Shown: positions 17,082 to 26,789, numbered from the stretch's first letter. The stretch: DNA of 64,000 nucleotides from Centipeda artemidis DSM 19719 (GCF_000426665.1 NZ_AUFU01000002.1:62001-126000); one strand, 5' to 3'. Made by a program: numbers and translations. Notes: generated by a model from the letters alone, not told the origin.

Positions 17082-17570
17082 TCATGGTTCCGCGGAAAAT
17101 CCGATACCGACACATTGCAGCACAGAAAAGTTATTTTGCCGTAGTGCTTCATAGGCAACAACGGCGACGGCATTGGATAAATTCAGAGAGCGCGCCCCCG
17201 ATGCCATAGGGATGCGGATTGTTCGGTCTCGATGGGCGGCGAGCAAATCATGCGGGAGCCCTGCGCTCTCTTTGCCGAACACCAAGACCGCATCCGGCGG
17301 ATATGCAACGTCACAATGTGTCCGAGAAGCCTTGGTTGAACAAAAGTAAAACGTACGGTTTGGGTACATCTCCAAAACTTCGTCAAAGCGGTCGTGATAA
17401 TGCACCGTCACCAAATGCCAATAATCCAACCCCGCACGTTTCAAATATTTATCGTCCGTTGAAAAGCCAAGTGGTCTGACAAGATGAAGCTCTATGCCCG
17501 TGCCGGCACATAACCGCGCAATATTTCCGGTGTTCCCCGGGATCTCCGGCTCTACGAGAACAATATGCAC
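17082..17570 (-). CDS. trmL: tRNA (cytidine/uridine-34 2'-O)-methyltransferase TrmL
   Basis: A 162-residue SPOUT methyltransferase that modifies the wobble ribose of tRNA-Leu in its characterised relatives. It starts with GTG (MHIVLVEPEIPGNTGNIARL). The SAM-binding knot motifs are VLVFGKESAGLP (about 91-102) and MASGARSLNLSNAVAVVAYE near the end. It heads a trmL-murB-ribF run with a promoter at 17616-17644. Confidence 0.95.
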   Translation of the reverse strand: MHIVLVEPEIPGNTGNIARLCAGTGIELHLVRPLGFSTDDKYLKRAGLDYWHLVTVHYHDRFDEVLEMYPNRTFYFCSTKASRTHCDVAYPPDAVLVFGKESAGLPHDLLAAHRDRTIRIPMASGARSLNLSNAVAVVAYEALRQNNFSVLQCVGIGFSAEP

Positions 17571-17615
17571 CCGCCGTATCCCCCCTTACGATATAATCTT
17601 ACAAAATGCACCGTT

Positions 17616-17644
17616 ATTATATCGAATCAACGCAATAAAAACAA
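17616..17644 (-). promoter_or_regulatory. Probable promoter of the trmL-murB-ribF run
   Basis: A minus-strand TATAAT (17616-17621) has TTGTTT 17 nt upstream (17639-17644), overlapping the T-tract of the ilvD terminator. Only the -10 is a good match. Confidence 0.45.
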
Positions 17645-17672
17645 CCCACAGGAGGCGTACCTCCCGTGAGTT
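17635..17672 (-). terminator. Intrinsic terminator of ilvD
   Basis: On the minus strand AACTCACGGGAGG and CCTCCTGTGGGTT form a 13-bp stem (two wobbles) around a TACG tetraloop, followed by GTTTTTATT. It begins 11 bp after the ilvD stop. Confidence 0.85.
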
Positions 17673-17683
17673 GGAATTGATTC

Positions 17684-19336
17684 CTAGCTTAACACGGCGC
17701 CGGTATTTGCCGACGATGTGAGCTTTGCATAGCGTGCGAGATAGCCGGTCTTGATCTTCGCCTCCGGCTTTACCCAGCGTGCGCGCCGCGCTGTAAGCTC
17801 TTCGTCGCTGACCTCCAGCTCCAATTTGCGGTTTGGAATATCAATCGTGATCATATCCCCATCCTCGATGAGCGCGATGGGACCTCCCGCCATCGCCTCG
17901 GGAGAGATATGTCCGACGCAGGCGCCCTGACTTGCACCGCTGAATCGTCCGTCGGTGATCAGACCTACCTTGAGCCCCATACCGGTGATGACTGCCGTCG
18001 GATTCAGCATCTCCTGCATCCCCGGACCGCCTTTCGGACCTTCATAACGGATGACGACAACGTCCCCGTCGTGAATTTTCCCTGCCATGATGGCGTTGAC
18101 GCCTTCTTCTTCCGAACTGAAGCACTTGGCCGTTCCGCGATAGGTGAGCATATCGTCGGCAACGGCGGACGCCTTCACAACGGCGCAGTCGGGCGCAAGA
18201 TTCCCCCGCAGAATCGCGAGCCCACCTTGCGGGCGATAGGGATTATCCACACTGTGAATTACCGTCGGATCGAGAACTCTTGCGTGTTCGATTCGCTCGC
18301 CTATCGTTCCGGTGACCGTCAGCGCGTTGAGATGAATCAAATCTTTTTTCGCTAGCTCGTGCATAACGGCGGAGATGCCGCCCGCTTCATTAAGATCCTG
18401 CATGTGATGCGTTCCCGCGGGGCTGAGTTTCGTGATATAGGGCGTCCGTCTGCTGATTTCATCAAAGAGCGGCGGAGGCAGTTCGATGCCTACCTCGTGG
18501 GCGATCGCCGTCAGGTGCAGCACGGTGTTGGAAGAGCCGCCGATGCCCATATCCACCGTAATGGCATTCTCAAACGCTTCCTGCGTCATAATATCGCGCG
18601 GGCAGATTCCCTTGCGGACGAGGTCGAGGATGACAGCGCCCGCATGTTTTGCGAGGAGACGCCGCTCGCCCGTGTAGGGCGCAGGAATCGTGCCATTCCC
18701 GGGAAGTCCCATGCCGAGTACTTCCGTTAAGGAGTTCATCGTATTTGCAGTGAAGAGTCCGGAGCACGACCCGCAGCTTGGACACGCACTGTTTTCGATC
18801 TCCGTCATTTCGCTCTCGTCCATTTTTCCGGCGGCATACATGCCCGCCGCTTCAAATGCCTGACTGACGCTAATATCCCTGCCGCGATAGCGTCCCGCGA
18901 GCATGGGGCCGCCGCTGACCAGAATTGCCGGGATATTGAGCCGTGCCGCAGCCATGAGCATCCCCGGCACGACCTTGTCACAGTTGGGGATGAGCACCAA
19001 GCCATCAAAACCGGAAGCCATCGTCACAGCCTCTATGGAGTCCGCGATGAGTTCGCGGCTGGCAAGAGAATACTTCATGCCCGTATGCCCCATGGCAATG
19101 CCGTCGCAGACACCGATGGAGGGAAACTCAATCGGCGTGCCGCCCGCAGCTGCCACGCCCAGCTTTACGGCTTCCGTAATCGTATTCAGATGAAAATGCC
19201 CCGGAATGATCTCATTAAATGAATTGCATACGCCGATGAGCGGCTTTCCAAGATCCTCGGCACCATACCCGTTTGCATGAAATAATGAGCGGTGCGCACA
19301 GCGTGTCGCCCCTTTTTTTACCACGTCGCTTCTCAT
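17684..19336 (-). CDS. ilvD: Dihydroxy-acid dehydratase
   Basis: A 550-residue Fe-S dehydratase that forms the 2-oxoacid precursors of valine, leucine and isoleucine. Cluster and metal cysteines lie in [14 protein letters not shown] and [20 protein letters not shown]. The C-terminal [20 protein letters not shown] is a family signature. It stands alone with its own promoter and terminator and no other ilv or leu gene beside it. Confidence 0.97.
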   Translation of the reverse strand: MRSDVVKKGATRCAHRSLFHANGYGAEDLGKPLIGVCNSFNEIIPGHFHLNTITEAVKLGVAAAGGTPIEFPSIGVCDGIAMGHTGMKYSLASRELIADSIEAVTMASGFDGLVLIPNCDKVVPGMLMAAARLNIPAILVSGGPMLAGRYRGRDISVSQAFEAAGMYAAGKMDESEMTEIENSACPSCGSCSGLFTANTMNSLTEVLGMGLPGNGTIPAPYTGERRLLAKHAGAVILDLVRKGICPRDIMTQEAFENAITVDMGIGGSSNTVLHLTAIAHEVGIELPPPLFDEISRRTPYITKLSPAGTHHMQDLNEAGGISAVMHELAKKDLIHLNALTVTGTIGERIEHARVLDPTVIHSVDNPYRPQGGLAILRGNLAPDCAVVKASAVADDMLTYRGTAKCFSSEEEGVNAIMAGKIHDGDVVVIRYEGPKGGPGMQEMLNPTAVITGMGLKVGLITDGRFSGASQGACVGHISPEAMAGGPIALIEDGDMITIDIPNRKLELEVSDEELTARRARWVKPEAKIKTGYLARYAKLTSSANTGAVLS

Positions 19337-19412
19337 ATCATCTCTCCTAATTCTAAATAAAGTTTATGGCGATCAACGGTCATCATAAACGAAGTATAAA
19401 CACATGACTGAG

Positions 19413-19441
19413 ATTGTAGCGCATTATACTCTTTTTTTCAA
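19413..19441 (-). promoter_or_regulatory. Promoter of ilvD
   Basis: Minus-strand TTGAAA (19436-19441), 17-nt spacer, TACAAT (19413-19418). The start point would be near 19407, leaving a leader of about 70 nt. The leader holds a GTTTATG/CATAAAC inverted repeat (about 19361-19389). I see no T-box or leader peptide rich in branched-chain codons. Confidence 0.65.
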
Positions 19442-19507
19442 TAGCTAAAGTATCATAAAGAAATTTATGAATCGTGGCATAGTGTGGTACACCTATGTTA
19501 TAATGAT

Positions 19508-20047
19508 CTAAAATTCTATGCCGCGCTGAGCCTTGATCCCCTTTTGATAGGGGTGCTTCACGAGATGCATTTCGGTGACAAGATCGGCGCGGTCAATCAG
19601 TTCTTCCGAGGCGTTTCTTCCCGTAAAGATGAGATGGGTCTGCTCCGGGCGTGCACTTAGAATTTGCTCCAATTCCTCTTGACGGATCAGACCGAACGAA
19701 TAGGCATAGTTAAATTCGTCCAAGATGATCATGTCCCATGTGCCGCCCGATATTTCATGCAGCGCGCTTTGCAGGAGCTCTTCTGCGGCACGACGGTGTT
19801 CCTCCGCATCTTTATTTCCTTTGCGTGTGAATCCGAGACCGCCTTGACGGATTTCGATGCGGCCGTCGGCGGCGCTTAACGTTTCTATTGCCTTTAGCTC
19901 ACCATACGTCCAGCTCCCTTTGATGAACTGCAGGATCAAGACACGCATCCCGTTTCCCCATGAGCGTATCGCCATGCCGAGCGCAGCCGTTGTTTTCCCC
20001 TTTCCTTCGCCTGTATGAACGATGACAAGTCCTCTTCGATTATCCAT
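19508..20047 (-). CDS. cobA: Cob(I)alamin / corrinoid adenosyltransferase, second copy
   Basis: A 179-residue second member of the BtuR/CobO/CobP family. The P-loop is [20 protein letters not shown] and the Walker-B-like stretch is MIILDEFNYAYSFG (about 106-119). The C-terminal LIFTGRNASEELIDRADLVTEM matches the copy at 12038-12607. The ATG at 20047 follows GAGGTG by 6 nt, so I do not use the GTG at 20056. It is divergent from the SGNH hydrolase gene, with 46 bp between the starts. Confidence 0.92.
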   Translation of the reverse strand: MDNRRGLVIVHTGEGKGKTTAALGMAIRSWGNGMRVLILQFIKGSWTYGELKAIETLSAADGRIEIRQGGLGFTRKGNKDAEEHRRAAEELLQSALHEISGGTWDMIILDEFNYAYSFGLIRQEELEQILSARPEQTHLIFTGRNASEELIDRADLVTEMHLVKHPYQKGIKAQRGIEF

Positions 20048-20093
20048 ATGTATCACCTCATGATTGAATAAAAAATTGATATACGGTGGTTTT

Positions 20094-21716
20094 ATGAAGC
20101 ATTATATTTTTTTTACGGCAATTATTTTCCTCGTTTCCATGATGTGTATTTTCTTCATTGAAAAAAAAGATGTCCTAAGCCTCAAACAAATCGATATAGC
20201 GACAAGTATCCGTGAGGAGCATGGAGAAAGTATACTCACGTGGGAACGCATCCCCTACCCTTGCTATTATCGTGTGGACACCTACATCAAAATGACCGGA
20301 AAAATATCGAATGAAACAGTCTACCAGCGGGTCAAGTCAGAGTTCACAACAACGCCCTCCTATCATATCACTTCTGCACCGATTCCATTTTACTACCGTA
20401 TTACCGCTTACGGAATGTTTGGCGCGGTGACCTCCCCGTCGACGCCAAAATCAAATCCATATTTCGAAGCCGTGTTCCCCATTCATATCAGCAAATACCC
20501 CGAATCGTCCCCCGCCAGTCTCATGCCGTTTCTCATATGGCACAGTATGGCAAACGCCGTCTTATACGAAGTCGAATTTCTTTCCGCCCCTCCCGAAAAA
20601 GATGGCGGGATTGCATTATCCAAGACCAAGCACCTGAGCAGTACACAGGGCGTCTTCACGAACGGAATGCAGGCAGATCTGCGCAAGTTCCAGTCCTACG
20701 GGACAATCTATTGGCGCGTGCGCGCATTGGGGCTCAAACATGAGCCTATCGGCGAGTTTTCACCGGCGGAGCCGATTGTACTCAGCGGCGAAGAGGAACT
20801 TCCAAATCGCCCCATTCCAAATACATTTGATCAGGTGATGAACTTCCGGCAGCCGCTTTATCCCGTGTATCAGTGGATTCCGCTCAACGGCGTAACGCGT
20901 TACGAAGTAGAACTGCTCTCAACACGTCCTGTCAATGACCACGGCACCGAACCGGATCCAAGTCAAGTATGGTCGGCAGAGACCGTATCTGCCAATGCCG
21001 TCTATGACGAATATCCGCGCCCCTACGCCGGGATTTACTACTGGCGCGTACGCGGACTCGACGCACAGGGCAAGACGGTCGGTACATGGTCGGATATCGC
21101 ATCTTTTACAGTGGAAGCACCGCACAATCATCGTCTGTACGCCGCCGCACTCGGGGACAGCATCACACACGGCGGCGGTGCAATCTCAAACTCCCCGGCA
21201 CTCCTCGAATACAGCTATACCACCTACCTCCCGTTCGAGTGCTTGAATCTCGGGCGCAGCGGCGATACCGCGCATACAACCTTGGAACGCTTTGAGCAGG
21301 ACGTACTGCCCGCCCATCCGGAGAACCTGTTGATCCTCACGGGGTCAAATAGCCTGCGCGCGGATACGACAAGTGCGCAAGACATTATCCGGGATCTTGA
21401 CGCCATACAAAGAAAGTGTATCGCCCATGATATTCGCCCCGTTTTCCTCACGCTGCTTCCGCTGAATCCTGAGCGCATTACGCTTTCATTCCAATCTGAA
21501 ACGGATCCTCTGTGGCATTTGAAGCTCAATGCCGTCAACACATGGATTCGTGCACAGCGATACCATATTGATATGGAGCCGTTTTTCTATGATGCCTCAA
21601 ACGGGATCCTGAGCCCCCTGCTCTCAACCGACGGCCTGCATCCGGATATTGACGGGAAGCGCATGATGGCGGAAGTGATTTTGCAGCATTTAGATGACCT
21701 GACACCGCAGGAATAG
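20094..21716 (+). CDS. Membrane-anchored SGNH/GDSL hydrolase with repeated fibronectin-III-like region
   Basis: A 540-residue protein. The N-terminal hydrophobic stretch YIFFTAIIFLVSMMCIFFI is an uncleaved signal anchor, so the rest should face the periplasm. Residues about 60-340 hold repeating beta-type modules that each end in a similar strand: YWRVRALG near 215 and YYWRVRGLDAQG near 325. They resemble fibronectin III-like domains. The C-terminal SGNH esterase has block I ALGDSITHGGG, block III ILTGSNSL and block V STDGLHPD with catalytic Asp-His. The substrate is unknown; ester removal from cell-surface polysaccharide is a guess. I took the ATG behind GGTGG, not the upstream TTG at 20064. 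Confidence 0.8.
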   Translation: MKHYIFFTAIIFLVSMMCIFFIEKKDVLSLKQIDIATSIREEHGESILTWERIPYPCYYRVDTYIKMTGKISNETVYQRVKSEFTTTPSYHITSAPIPFYYRITAYGMFGAVTSPSTPKSNPYFEAVFPIHISKYPESSPASLMPFLIWHSMANAVLYEVEFLSAPPEKDGGIALSKTKHLSSTQGVFTNGMQADLRKFQSYGTIYWRVRALGLKHEPIGEFSPAEPIVLSGEEELPNRPIPNTFDQVMNFRQPLYPVYQWIPLNGVTRYEVELLSTRPVNDHGTEPDPSQVWSAETVSANAVYDEYPRPYAGIYYWRVRGLDAQGKTVGTWSDIASFTVEAPHNHRLYAAALGDSITHGGGAISNSPALLEYSYTTYLPFECLNLGRSGDTAHTTLERFEQDVLPAHPENLLILTGSNSLRADTTSAQDIIRDLDAIQRKCIAHDIRPVFLTLLPLNPERITLSFQSETDPLWHLKLNAVNTWIRAQRYHIDMEPFFYDASNGILSPLLSTDGLHPDIDGKRMMAEVILQHLDDLTPQE

Positions 21717-21726
21717 AATGGCAAAA

Positions 21727-21758
21727 GCAACATGATCCTAGATCACGTTGCTTTTTTT
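21727..21758. terminator. Bidirectional terminator between the SGNH hydrolase gene and queA
   Basis: GCAACATGATC (21727-21737) pairs with GATCACGTTGC (21741-21751) with one imperfect pair. Seven T follow on the plus strand and four on the minus strand. The queA stop codon (21743-21745) lies inside the hairpin. Confidence 0.8.
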
Positions 21759-22783
21759 CTGCCTTGAATCAGCATCGCATCCCCAAAAGAAAAGAAACGA
21801 TACCCCTCATCAACGGCTTTTTTATATGCATTTAATATAAACGAATGCCCGGCAAACGCGCTGATAAGCATGATCAGCGTAGATTTTGGCAGATGAAAGT
21901 TCGTTATGATTGCATCCACTACCTTAAACCGGTAACCCGGATAAATAAAAATATCCGTCCACCCGCTTGTCGGGCGAATTTCACCGGTCTCCCCCGCGGC
22001 TGATTCGAGCGTTCGAATGGACGTTGTCCCTACGGCAACGATACGACGACCTTCCGCTTTCGCCCGCCGGATGATCTGCGCCGTTTCTTCCGGAATGGCA
22101 TAATACTCACGGTGCATGACATGATTTTCAATCGTCTGCTCCTGCACCGGGCGGAACGTCCCCAATCCGACATGAAGGGTAACAAAACCGAATATAACAC
22201 CTTTTTCCTTGAGACGTACTAAAAGTTCTTCAGTGAAATGAAGCCCTGCCGTCGGCGCGGCTGCAGACCCGCGTTCCCGGCTGTATATGGTTTGATACCG
22301 ATCCGCATCGGAAAGTTTTTCCCGGATGTACGGCGGGAGCGGCATCTCGCCCAATCGATCTAAAATCTCTTCAAATATTCCTTGATAAATGAATTTTACA
22401 ATACGACCGCCAAAATCCGTATGCGATATGATCCCACAGGAAAGCTCTTCACCGAACCGGATACGATCTCCTATGCGCGCCTTTTTGCCGGGCTTTACCA
22501 AGGCCTCCCACCGGTCTCTGTCGATTTGCCGGAGTAAAAGAACTTCCACCTTTGCACCGGTTTTATCGCGTGCACCGATCAGCCGTGCCGGAATCACGCG
22601 CGTATCGTTAAATATCAGGACGTCCCCCGGCTGCAATAATACGTCCAGTTCATAAAAATGCCGATGTTCGATTGTCTGTTCCGCAGGATCGAGCACCATG
22701 AGGCGCGACGCATCCCGCGGTTCGAGCGGTGTTTGTGCAATACGCTTCTCGGGTAAATCATAGTCAAAATCAGAAATATCCAT
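21743..22783 (-). CDS. queA: S-adenosylmethionine:tRNA ribosyltransferase-isomerase
   Basis: A 346-residue enzyme that transfers the ribosyl part of SAM to preQ1 in tRNA, forming epoxyqueuosine. It begins [20 protein letters not shown]. Family motifs are [43 protein letters not shown] and [19 protein letters not shown]. It ends the ruvCAB-queH-spoIID-queA run, 15 bp after spoIID. The next step, reduction of epoxyqueuosine, is probably done by the queH product in the same run. No tgt follows it. Confidence 0.97.
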   Translation of the reverse strand: MDISDFDYDLPEKRIAQTPLEPRDASRLMVLDPAEQTIEHRHFYELDVLLQPGDVLIFNDTRVIPARLIGARDKTGAKVEVLLLRQIDRDRWEALVKPGKKARIGDRIRFGEELSCGIISHTDFGGRIVKFIYQGIFEEILDRLGEMPLPPYIREKLSDADRYQTIYSRERGSAAAPTAGLHFTEELLVRLKEKGVIFGFVTLHVGLGTFRPVQEQTIENHVMHREYYAIPEETAQIIRRAKAEGRRIVAVGTTSIRTLESAAGETGEIRPTSGWTDIFIYPGYRFKVVDAIITNFHLPKSTLIMLISAFAGHSFILNAYKKAVDEGYRFFSFGDAMLIQGRKKAT

Positions 22784-22798
22784 ATGATATATGCCTCA

Positions 22799-23950
22799 TC
22801 AGTATAATTTCTCTACGGAAACGCCGGTATAATAGTAACGCAGGATCTCTTTGTAATTCTTTCCACGCTCCGCAAATGCCTCGGCGCCCCACTGAGACAT
22901 GCCAAGACCGTGGCCGGAACCGTATCCGTTAAATTCTACCGTCAACTTTTGCGTCCGAACGTTGAACAGTGTGCTTGGAAGCGCAAATAGGGAGCGTATT
23001 TTATTGCCGCCAAGGACGACGTTCCCCTTATCTCCGATGATGCGCATGGTCAACACACGTCCCGCGTGACTGCGGTCTCCTTTCCCATTGCCAATCTGGA
23101 GGCGGGAGAGCTTAATCTCCTTGAGGTTCCCTATTTTTCTGCCGGTTGATTCTATTTTTTGGACAAAGAGCGCCGATGTTATGGATCGATTCCATGGGAG
23201 TGTCTGAGCGCGGGCTTCGGGAACTGCTCTGAGATACGGCACATAACTTCCCCATACGTTTTCACTCGACTCCGTCATGCCGCCGGAATCCGTATGAAAC
23301 AGAGCGTCAGCAATTTCCCCTTGATAAAATAAAACTTCCCCGTACGTCGCGTCAACGGCATCGGTAGAAGCCTTTGCCTCGGCGTTCATCCCCTCGTATA
23401 CTTGGCACTCAGGGGTATTGCAGAGATCATAGCCGTCCGCACGGTGCCGCCCCCTATTTTTGAGCGCAAAGGTGCGTGCCGCAACACTCTGCGCGCGCAG
23501 TGCCTCGCTCCTCCACGAGGCGGGCATTTCCTTCGGGACGACCCCGTATAGATAGTCCTCAATCAAAACGTTGTTGACGACAGTCATTCCCGCCTTCTTG
23601 AATAAGGTGATATATCCGCGATAAGGGCTTCCATCGACCTCCACAAAGCCGCTTCCGGAAGGCTGAACAATCAGTCGATCTGATTTTTGTTCTGTGCCGT
23701 TGACCCAAAAAGCGCCGCTTTTTTCCTCAACGACAAGTTTTTCCCCCATCGGCACGATGAGAAACGGATCGTCTTCAAGCGTCCTATGGACATAAAGCAC
23801 GGTATTCCTGCCCGTGACGGTAACGATATGCCGTTCACTCATAATGCCGACCGTGAGTTCCGGTTGGAGCGAAGCGTTCGTTCGATGGAGCGGAATGAAC
23901 ACCGACGCAAAAAAAATTAGGAACATCAAAATACGTTTGCACTGCGCCAT
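22799..23950 (-). CDS. spoIID: SpoIID/LytB-domain protein (putative lytic transglycosylase)
   Basis: A 383-residue exported protein with a signal peptide (RILMFLIFFASVFIPLHRTNA). The SpoIID domain shows IEDYLYGVVPKEMPASWRSE with the catalytic glutamate region, then LRAQSVAARTFAL, and ends GSGHGLGMSQWGAEAFAERG. SpoIID cuts glycan strands in the peptidoglycan of engulfing sporulators; homologues also occur in non-sporulating relatives. Whether this organism sporulates is not shown by the window. It lies between queH and queA. Confidence 0.9.
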   Translation of the reverse strand: MAQCKRILMFLIFFASVFIPLHRTNASLQPELTVGIMSERHIVTVTGRNTVLYVHRTLEDDPFLIVPMGEKLVVEEKSGAFWVNGTEQKSDRLIVQPSGSGFVEVDGSPYRGYITLFKKAGMTVVNNVLIEDYLYGVVPKEMPASWRSEALRAQSVAARTFALKNRGRHRADGYDLCNTPECQVYEGMNAEAKASTDAVDATYGEVLFYQGEIADALFHTDSGGMTESSENVWGSYVPYLRAVPEARAQTLPWNRSITSALFVQKIESTGRKIGNLKEIKLSRLQIGNGKGDRSHAGRVLTMRIIGDKGNVVLGGNKIRSLFALPSTLFNVRTQKLTVEFNGYGSGHGLGMSQWGAEAFAERGKNYKEILRYYYTGVSVEKLY

Positions 23951-23972
23951 TTCGCTCCCCTGCTTTCTTTAA

Positions 23973-24575
23973 CTATGCCTGTGCCAAAAGGCGGAGACGT
24001 TTCTTCTCTTTATTTTCCTTGCGCTGCATCTTGCGCAGCGTACGGCTGTACCGCTCTTCCTCGCTAAAAATACATCCACAGTAGGATTGACGGTAGAGCC
24101 CCATGTCTTTGCTGATGTCGATTCCTTCCTGCCAGCCGACGCGGAAATCCTCGTAGTAGAAGGAAATACCGTACATGTTCGCATAACGCTGCGCCGTTTC
24201 GCGCATGAGTTCGTGCTGCTGATAGATGCTGTAAAACAGTGTGGAGGTAAACGTGTCAAAGCCGTGTTCCGCCGCATAACGCACGGCATTCTCCAGTCGC
24301 CACGTGTAGCACATACGGCAGCGCCCCAGTCTCGTATTCTCTGCCGGCAGGGCTTTCTTTAGAAAATCTCGTATGCGGTATTCGCGATCCGCGACAAAGT
24401 CCATATGTGACATCGCCGCAAATTTCTCAGCGTTCTGCAGACGCTGATCCCATTCCGTATAGGGGTGGATATTGGGATTAAAAAAATACCCCGTCGGCTC
24501 GATCCCCTCTTCGCGAAGTTTTTTCAGCGGATAACAGGAGCAGGGTCCGCAGCACATATGCATCAAAAGATTCAT
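23973..24575 (-). CDS. queH: Epoxyqueuosine reductase QueH
   Basis: A 200-residue cytoplasmic protein of the QueH (formerly DUF208) family, an Fe-S enzyme that replaces QueG in the last step of queuosine synthesis. It starts MNLLMHMCCGPCSCYPLKKL; the CCGPC motif is typical. GRCRMCYTWRLE (about 79-90) and YCGCIFS (about 165) supply further cysteines. It begins 1 bp after the ruvB stop, so the two are tightly coupled. Together with queA it gives two queuosine enzymes in one operon. Confidence 0.93.
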   Translation of the reverse strand: MNLLMHMCCGPCSCYPLKKLREEGIEPTGYFFNPNIHPYTEWDQRLQNAEKFAAMSHMDFVADREYRIRDFLKKALPAENTRLGRCRMCYTWRLENAVRYAAEHGFDTFTSTLFYSIYQQHELMRETAQRYANMYGISFYYEDFRVGWQEGIDISKDMGLYRQSYCGCIFSEEERYSRTLRKMQRKENKEKKRLRLLAQA

Positions 24576-24576
24576 G

Positions 24577-25611
24577 TTAGAGCAGTTCTCCTTGCCGGTA
24601 ACCGTTTTCCGGATAAGCGATTTTCATGTGTTCGTATCCGCCGCGTGTGACGATACGGCCGCGCGCCGTCCGCGCAATAAAGCCGAGCTGTATGAGATAC
24701 GGTTCATAAACGTCTTCGATGGTTTCGGGCATCTCGCTCAGCGCGGCGGCAAGCGTTTTGAGTCCGACGGGTCTCCCTGAAAATTTGGTAATCATCACTT
24801 CGAGCATCGTGCGATCTTTATTCTCCAGTCCCTGTTCATCGACCTCGAGGGCTGTGAGCGCAGCAAGCGTCGTTTTGTGAGATATGATGTCTTCTCCCGC
24901 GACTTGCGCGATATCGCGCACGCGTTTGAGAATACGATTTGCCACACGTGGCGTACCTCTGGAACGGCGCGCAATCTCAAGCGCACCCTCGTGTTCAATC
25001 GTCACAGATAGGATCTCCGCCGTTCGCTCAATGATGAGGAGAAGCGCCTCCGGCGTATAGTATTCGAGCCGTGCCTGAATTCCAAACCGATCGCGCAGCG
25101 GCGCAGAGAGCGCTCCCGTCTTTGTCGTCGCGCCAACCAGCGTAAACGGAGCGAGATCCAGCCGGATGGAACGAGCGCTCGGCCCTTTGCCAATGATAAT
25201 ATCGATGGCATGATCCTCCATCGCCGAGTAGAGTATTTCCTCAACATGATGGGACAGTCTATGAATCTCATCGATGAAGAGCACATCATGATCCTGCAAA
25301 TTGGTCAGCAGAGAGGCAAGATCGCCCTGACGCTCAATCGCGGGTGCCGAGGTCTGGCGAAAGTTCGCCCCCATCTCGTTCGCTATGATGCCGGCGAGCG
25401 TCGTCTTTCCAAGCCCCGGAGGACCGTAGAGAAGAACGTGATCAAGCGCTTCCCCGCGCGACAATGCGGCTTGAATAAACTTGGACAGATTATCCTTTAT
25501 TTTGTCCTGCCCAATGTACTCGCTGAGACGGCGCGGGCGCAGACTGTATTGCCAACCGTCGGTACTTTGTTCTTCGAATGAGACGAGTTCCTCCTCATTG
25601 CGTATATCCAT
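24577..25611 (-). CDS. ruvB: Holliday junction branch-migration helicase RuvB
   Basis: A 344-residue AAA+ motor that drives Holliday-junction migration with RuvA. Walker A is [17 protein letters not shown] (about 60-76), Walker [12 protein letters not shown] and sensor 1 [12 protein letters not shown]. The C-terminal winged helix ends in [16 protein letters not shown]. It follows ruvA by 26 bp. Confidence 0.98.
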   Translation of the reverse strand: MDIRNEEELVSFEEQSTDGWQYSLRPRRLSEYIGQDKIKDNLSKFIQAALSRGEALDHVLLYGPPGLGKTTLAGIIANEMGANFRQTSAPAIERQGDLASLLTNLQDHDVLFIDEIHRLSHHVEEILYSAMEDHAIDIIIGKGPSARSIRLDLAPFTLVGATTKTGALSAPLRDRFGIQARLEYYTPEALLLIIERTAEILSVTIEHEGALEIARRSRGTPRVANRILKRVRDIAQVAGEDIISHKTTLAALTALEVDEQGLENKDRTMLEVMITKFSGRPVGLKTLAAALSEMPETIEDVYEPYLIQLGFIARTARGRIVTRGGYEHMKIAYPENGYRQGELL

Positions 25612-25637
25612 AGATCTCTCCCCTCCCTCCTATATCG

Positions 25638-26234
25638 TTAGAATCGCTGCAGAACGGACAGCGCATATCGCACCAATTCTTCCGTACTTTGATAGTCCGT
25701 CTTTCCCTGAAAGACCGTTTGAATTTCGTTTTGCTGAAACCCTAAACTTATCAGAGCTTCCGTAGCTTCCACAAGCATGGAATCCGAGACATCGGAGACA
25801 ACGGCGCTCGTATCATCCACACCTGTATCGGCATAAGCACCGAATTTATCCTTAAGCTCTAAGACAAGGCGTTCCGCCGTTTTCTTGCCGATGCCCGGTA
25901 ATTTTGTAATGCCCTTGACATCCTTTTTGTGAATCAACCGATAAAAATCGTGAGGTGTCACCTCAGAAAGAATACTCTGCGCGCCTTTGGGTCCGATGCC
26001 GGAGATACCGATGAGGTGCTGAAAAAGATCGTATTCCTCCTGCGAGAAGAACCCGTAGAGGAGGATCGCGTCCTCACGCACATGCGTATAGATATAGAGA
26101 AGTGCCTCTTCCCCCTGAGCAATATGTGCGCAGGTTTTTCTCGAGACAAACACACGATACCCCACATCATGTACATCGAGCAAACAATGGTCAACGGCGC
26201 TGTGCACGACAGTCCCGCGCAAGAACCCTATCAT
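25638..26234 (-). CDS. ruvA: Holliday junction DNA helicase subunit RuvA
   Basis: A 198-residue tetramer-forming protein that holds the four-way junction. It starts MIGFLRGTVVHSAVDH with an N-terminal OB fold. Helix-hairpin-helix motifs LIGISGIGPKGAQSIL and LPGIGKKTAERLVLELKDK follow. The C-terminal domain III binds RuvB. It lies between ruvC and ruvB. Confidence 0.98.
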   Translation of the reverse strand: MIGFLRGTVVHSAVDHCLLDVHDVGYRVFVSRKTCAHIAQGEEALLYIYTHVREDAILLYGFFSQEEYDLFQHLIGISGIGPKGAQSILSEVTPHDFYRLIHKKDVKGITKLPGIGKKTAERLVLELKDKFGAYADTGVDDTSAVVSDVSDSMLVEATEALISLGFQQNEIQTVFQGKTDYQSTEELVRYALSVLQRF

Positions 26235-26246
26235 ACGTCTCTCCCA

Positions 26247-26741
26247 TTAAATACGATTGCGCCACGCAATACTATCCACACAATACGCCGTACAAATCGC
26301 AACGGCAAGCGCATCCGCCGTATCATCCGGATACGGCGGCTCCGGCAGATGGAGCAATTTCGTCACCATATAGATGACCTGTTCTTTGGTCGCTTTCCCA
26401 TATCCGGTGACAGCCTGTTTTACCTGCAGCGGCGTGTGTTCGACGATCGGGATATCGTTCTTTGCCGCCGCAAGGAGTGCGATACCGCGTGCCTGCCCCA
26501 CGGGGATTGCCGTCGTTACGTTGCGATTGAAAAATAGCTGTTCTATTCCTATGGCGGACGGGCGATGCTCCTGTATGAGGTTTTCGAGCTCTGTGTAAAT
26601 CTTGAGCAGACGCCGTTCCGGCTGCATTTTAGACGGTGTCGTAATCGCACCGTACGCGTGCGGAACGAGGCGGCTGCCTATCTGCTCTACAAAACCGTAA
26701 CCGCAAATCGCCGTCCCCGGATCTATTCCAAGAACCAACAT
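26247..26741 (-). CDS. ruvC: Holliday junction endodeoxyribonuclease RuvC
   Basis: A 164-residue resolvase of the RNase H fold. The acidic residues are visible in MLVLGIDPGTAICGYG (Asp7), AIGIEQLFFNRN (Glu) and HLPEPPYPDDTADALAVAIC (C-terminal Asp pair). It lies 12 bp before ruvA and follows yebC and its terminator. Confidence 0.98.
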   Translation of the reverse strand: MLVLGIDPGTAICGYGFVEQIGSRLVPHAYGAITTPSKMQPERRLLKIYTELENLIQEHRPSAIGIEQLFFNRNVTTAIPVGQARGIALLAAAKNDIPIVEHTPLQVKQAVTGYGKATKEQVIYMVTKLLHLPEPPYPDDTADALAVAICTAYCVDSIAWRNRI

Positions 26742-26752
26742 ATTCCGTCCCT

Positions 26753-26785
26753 AAAAAAGTGCAGACGATATGTCTGCACTTTTTT
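26753..26785 (-). terminator. Intrinsic terminator between yebC and ruvC
   Basis: A 14-bp perfect inverted repeat (six A, then GTGCAGAC; 5-nt loop; GTCTGCAC, then six T) lies just after the yebC stop at 26790. Transcription into ruvC would need readthrough or another promoter; I see no convincing promoter in the 48-bp gap. Confidence 0.85.
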
Positions 26786-26789
26786 CTCC

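Noticed and set aside
20048-20093. Cobalamin riboswitch between the second adenosyltransferase gene and the SGNH hydrolase gene
   Set aside because: Only 46 bp separate the divergent starts, far too little for a B12 riboswitch.
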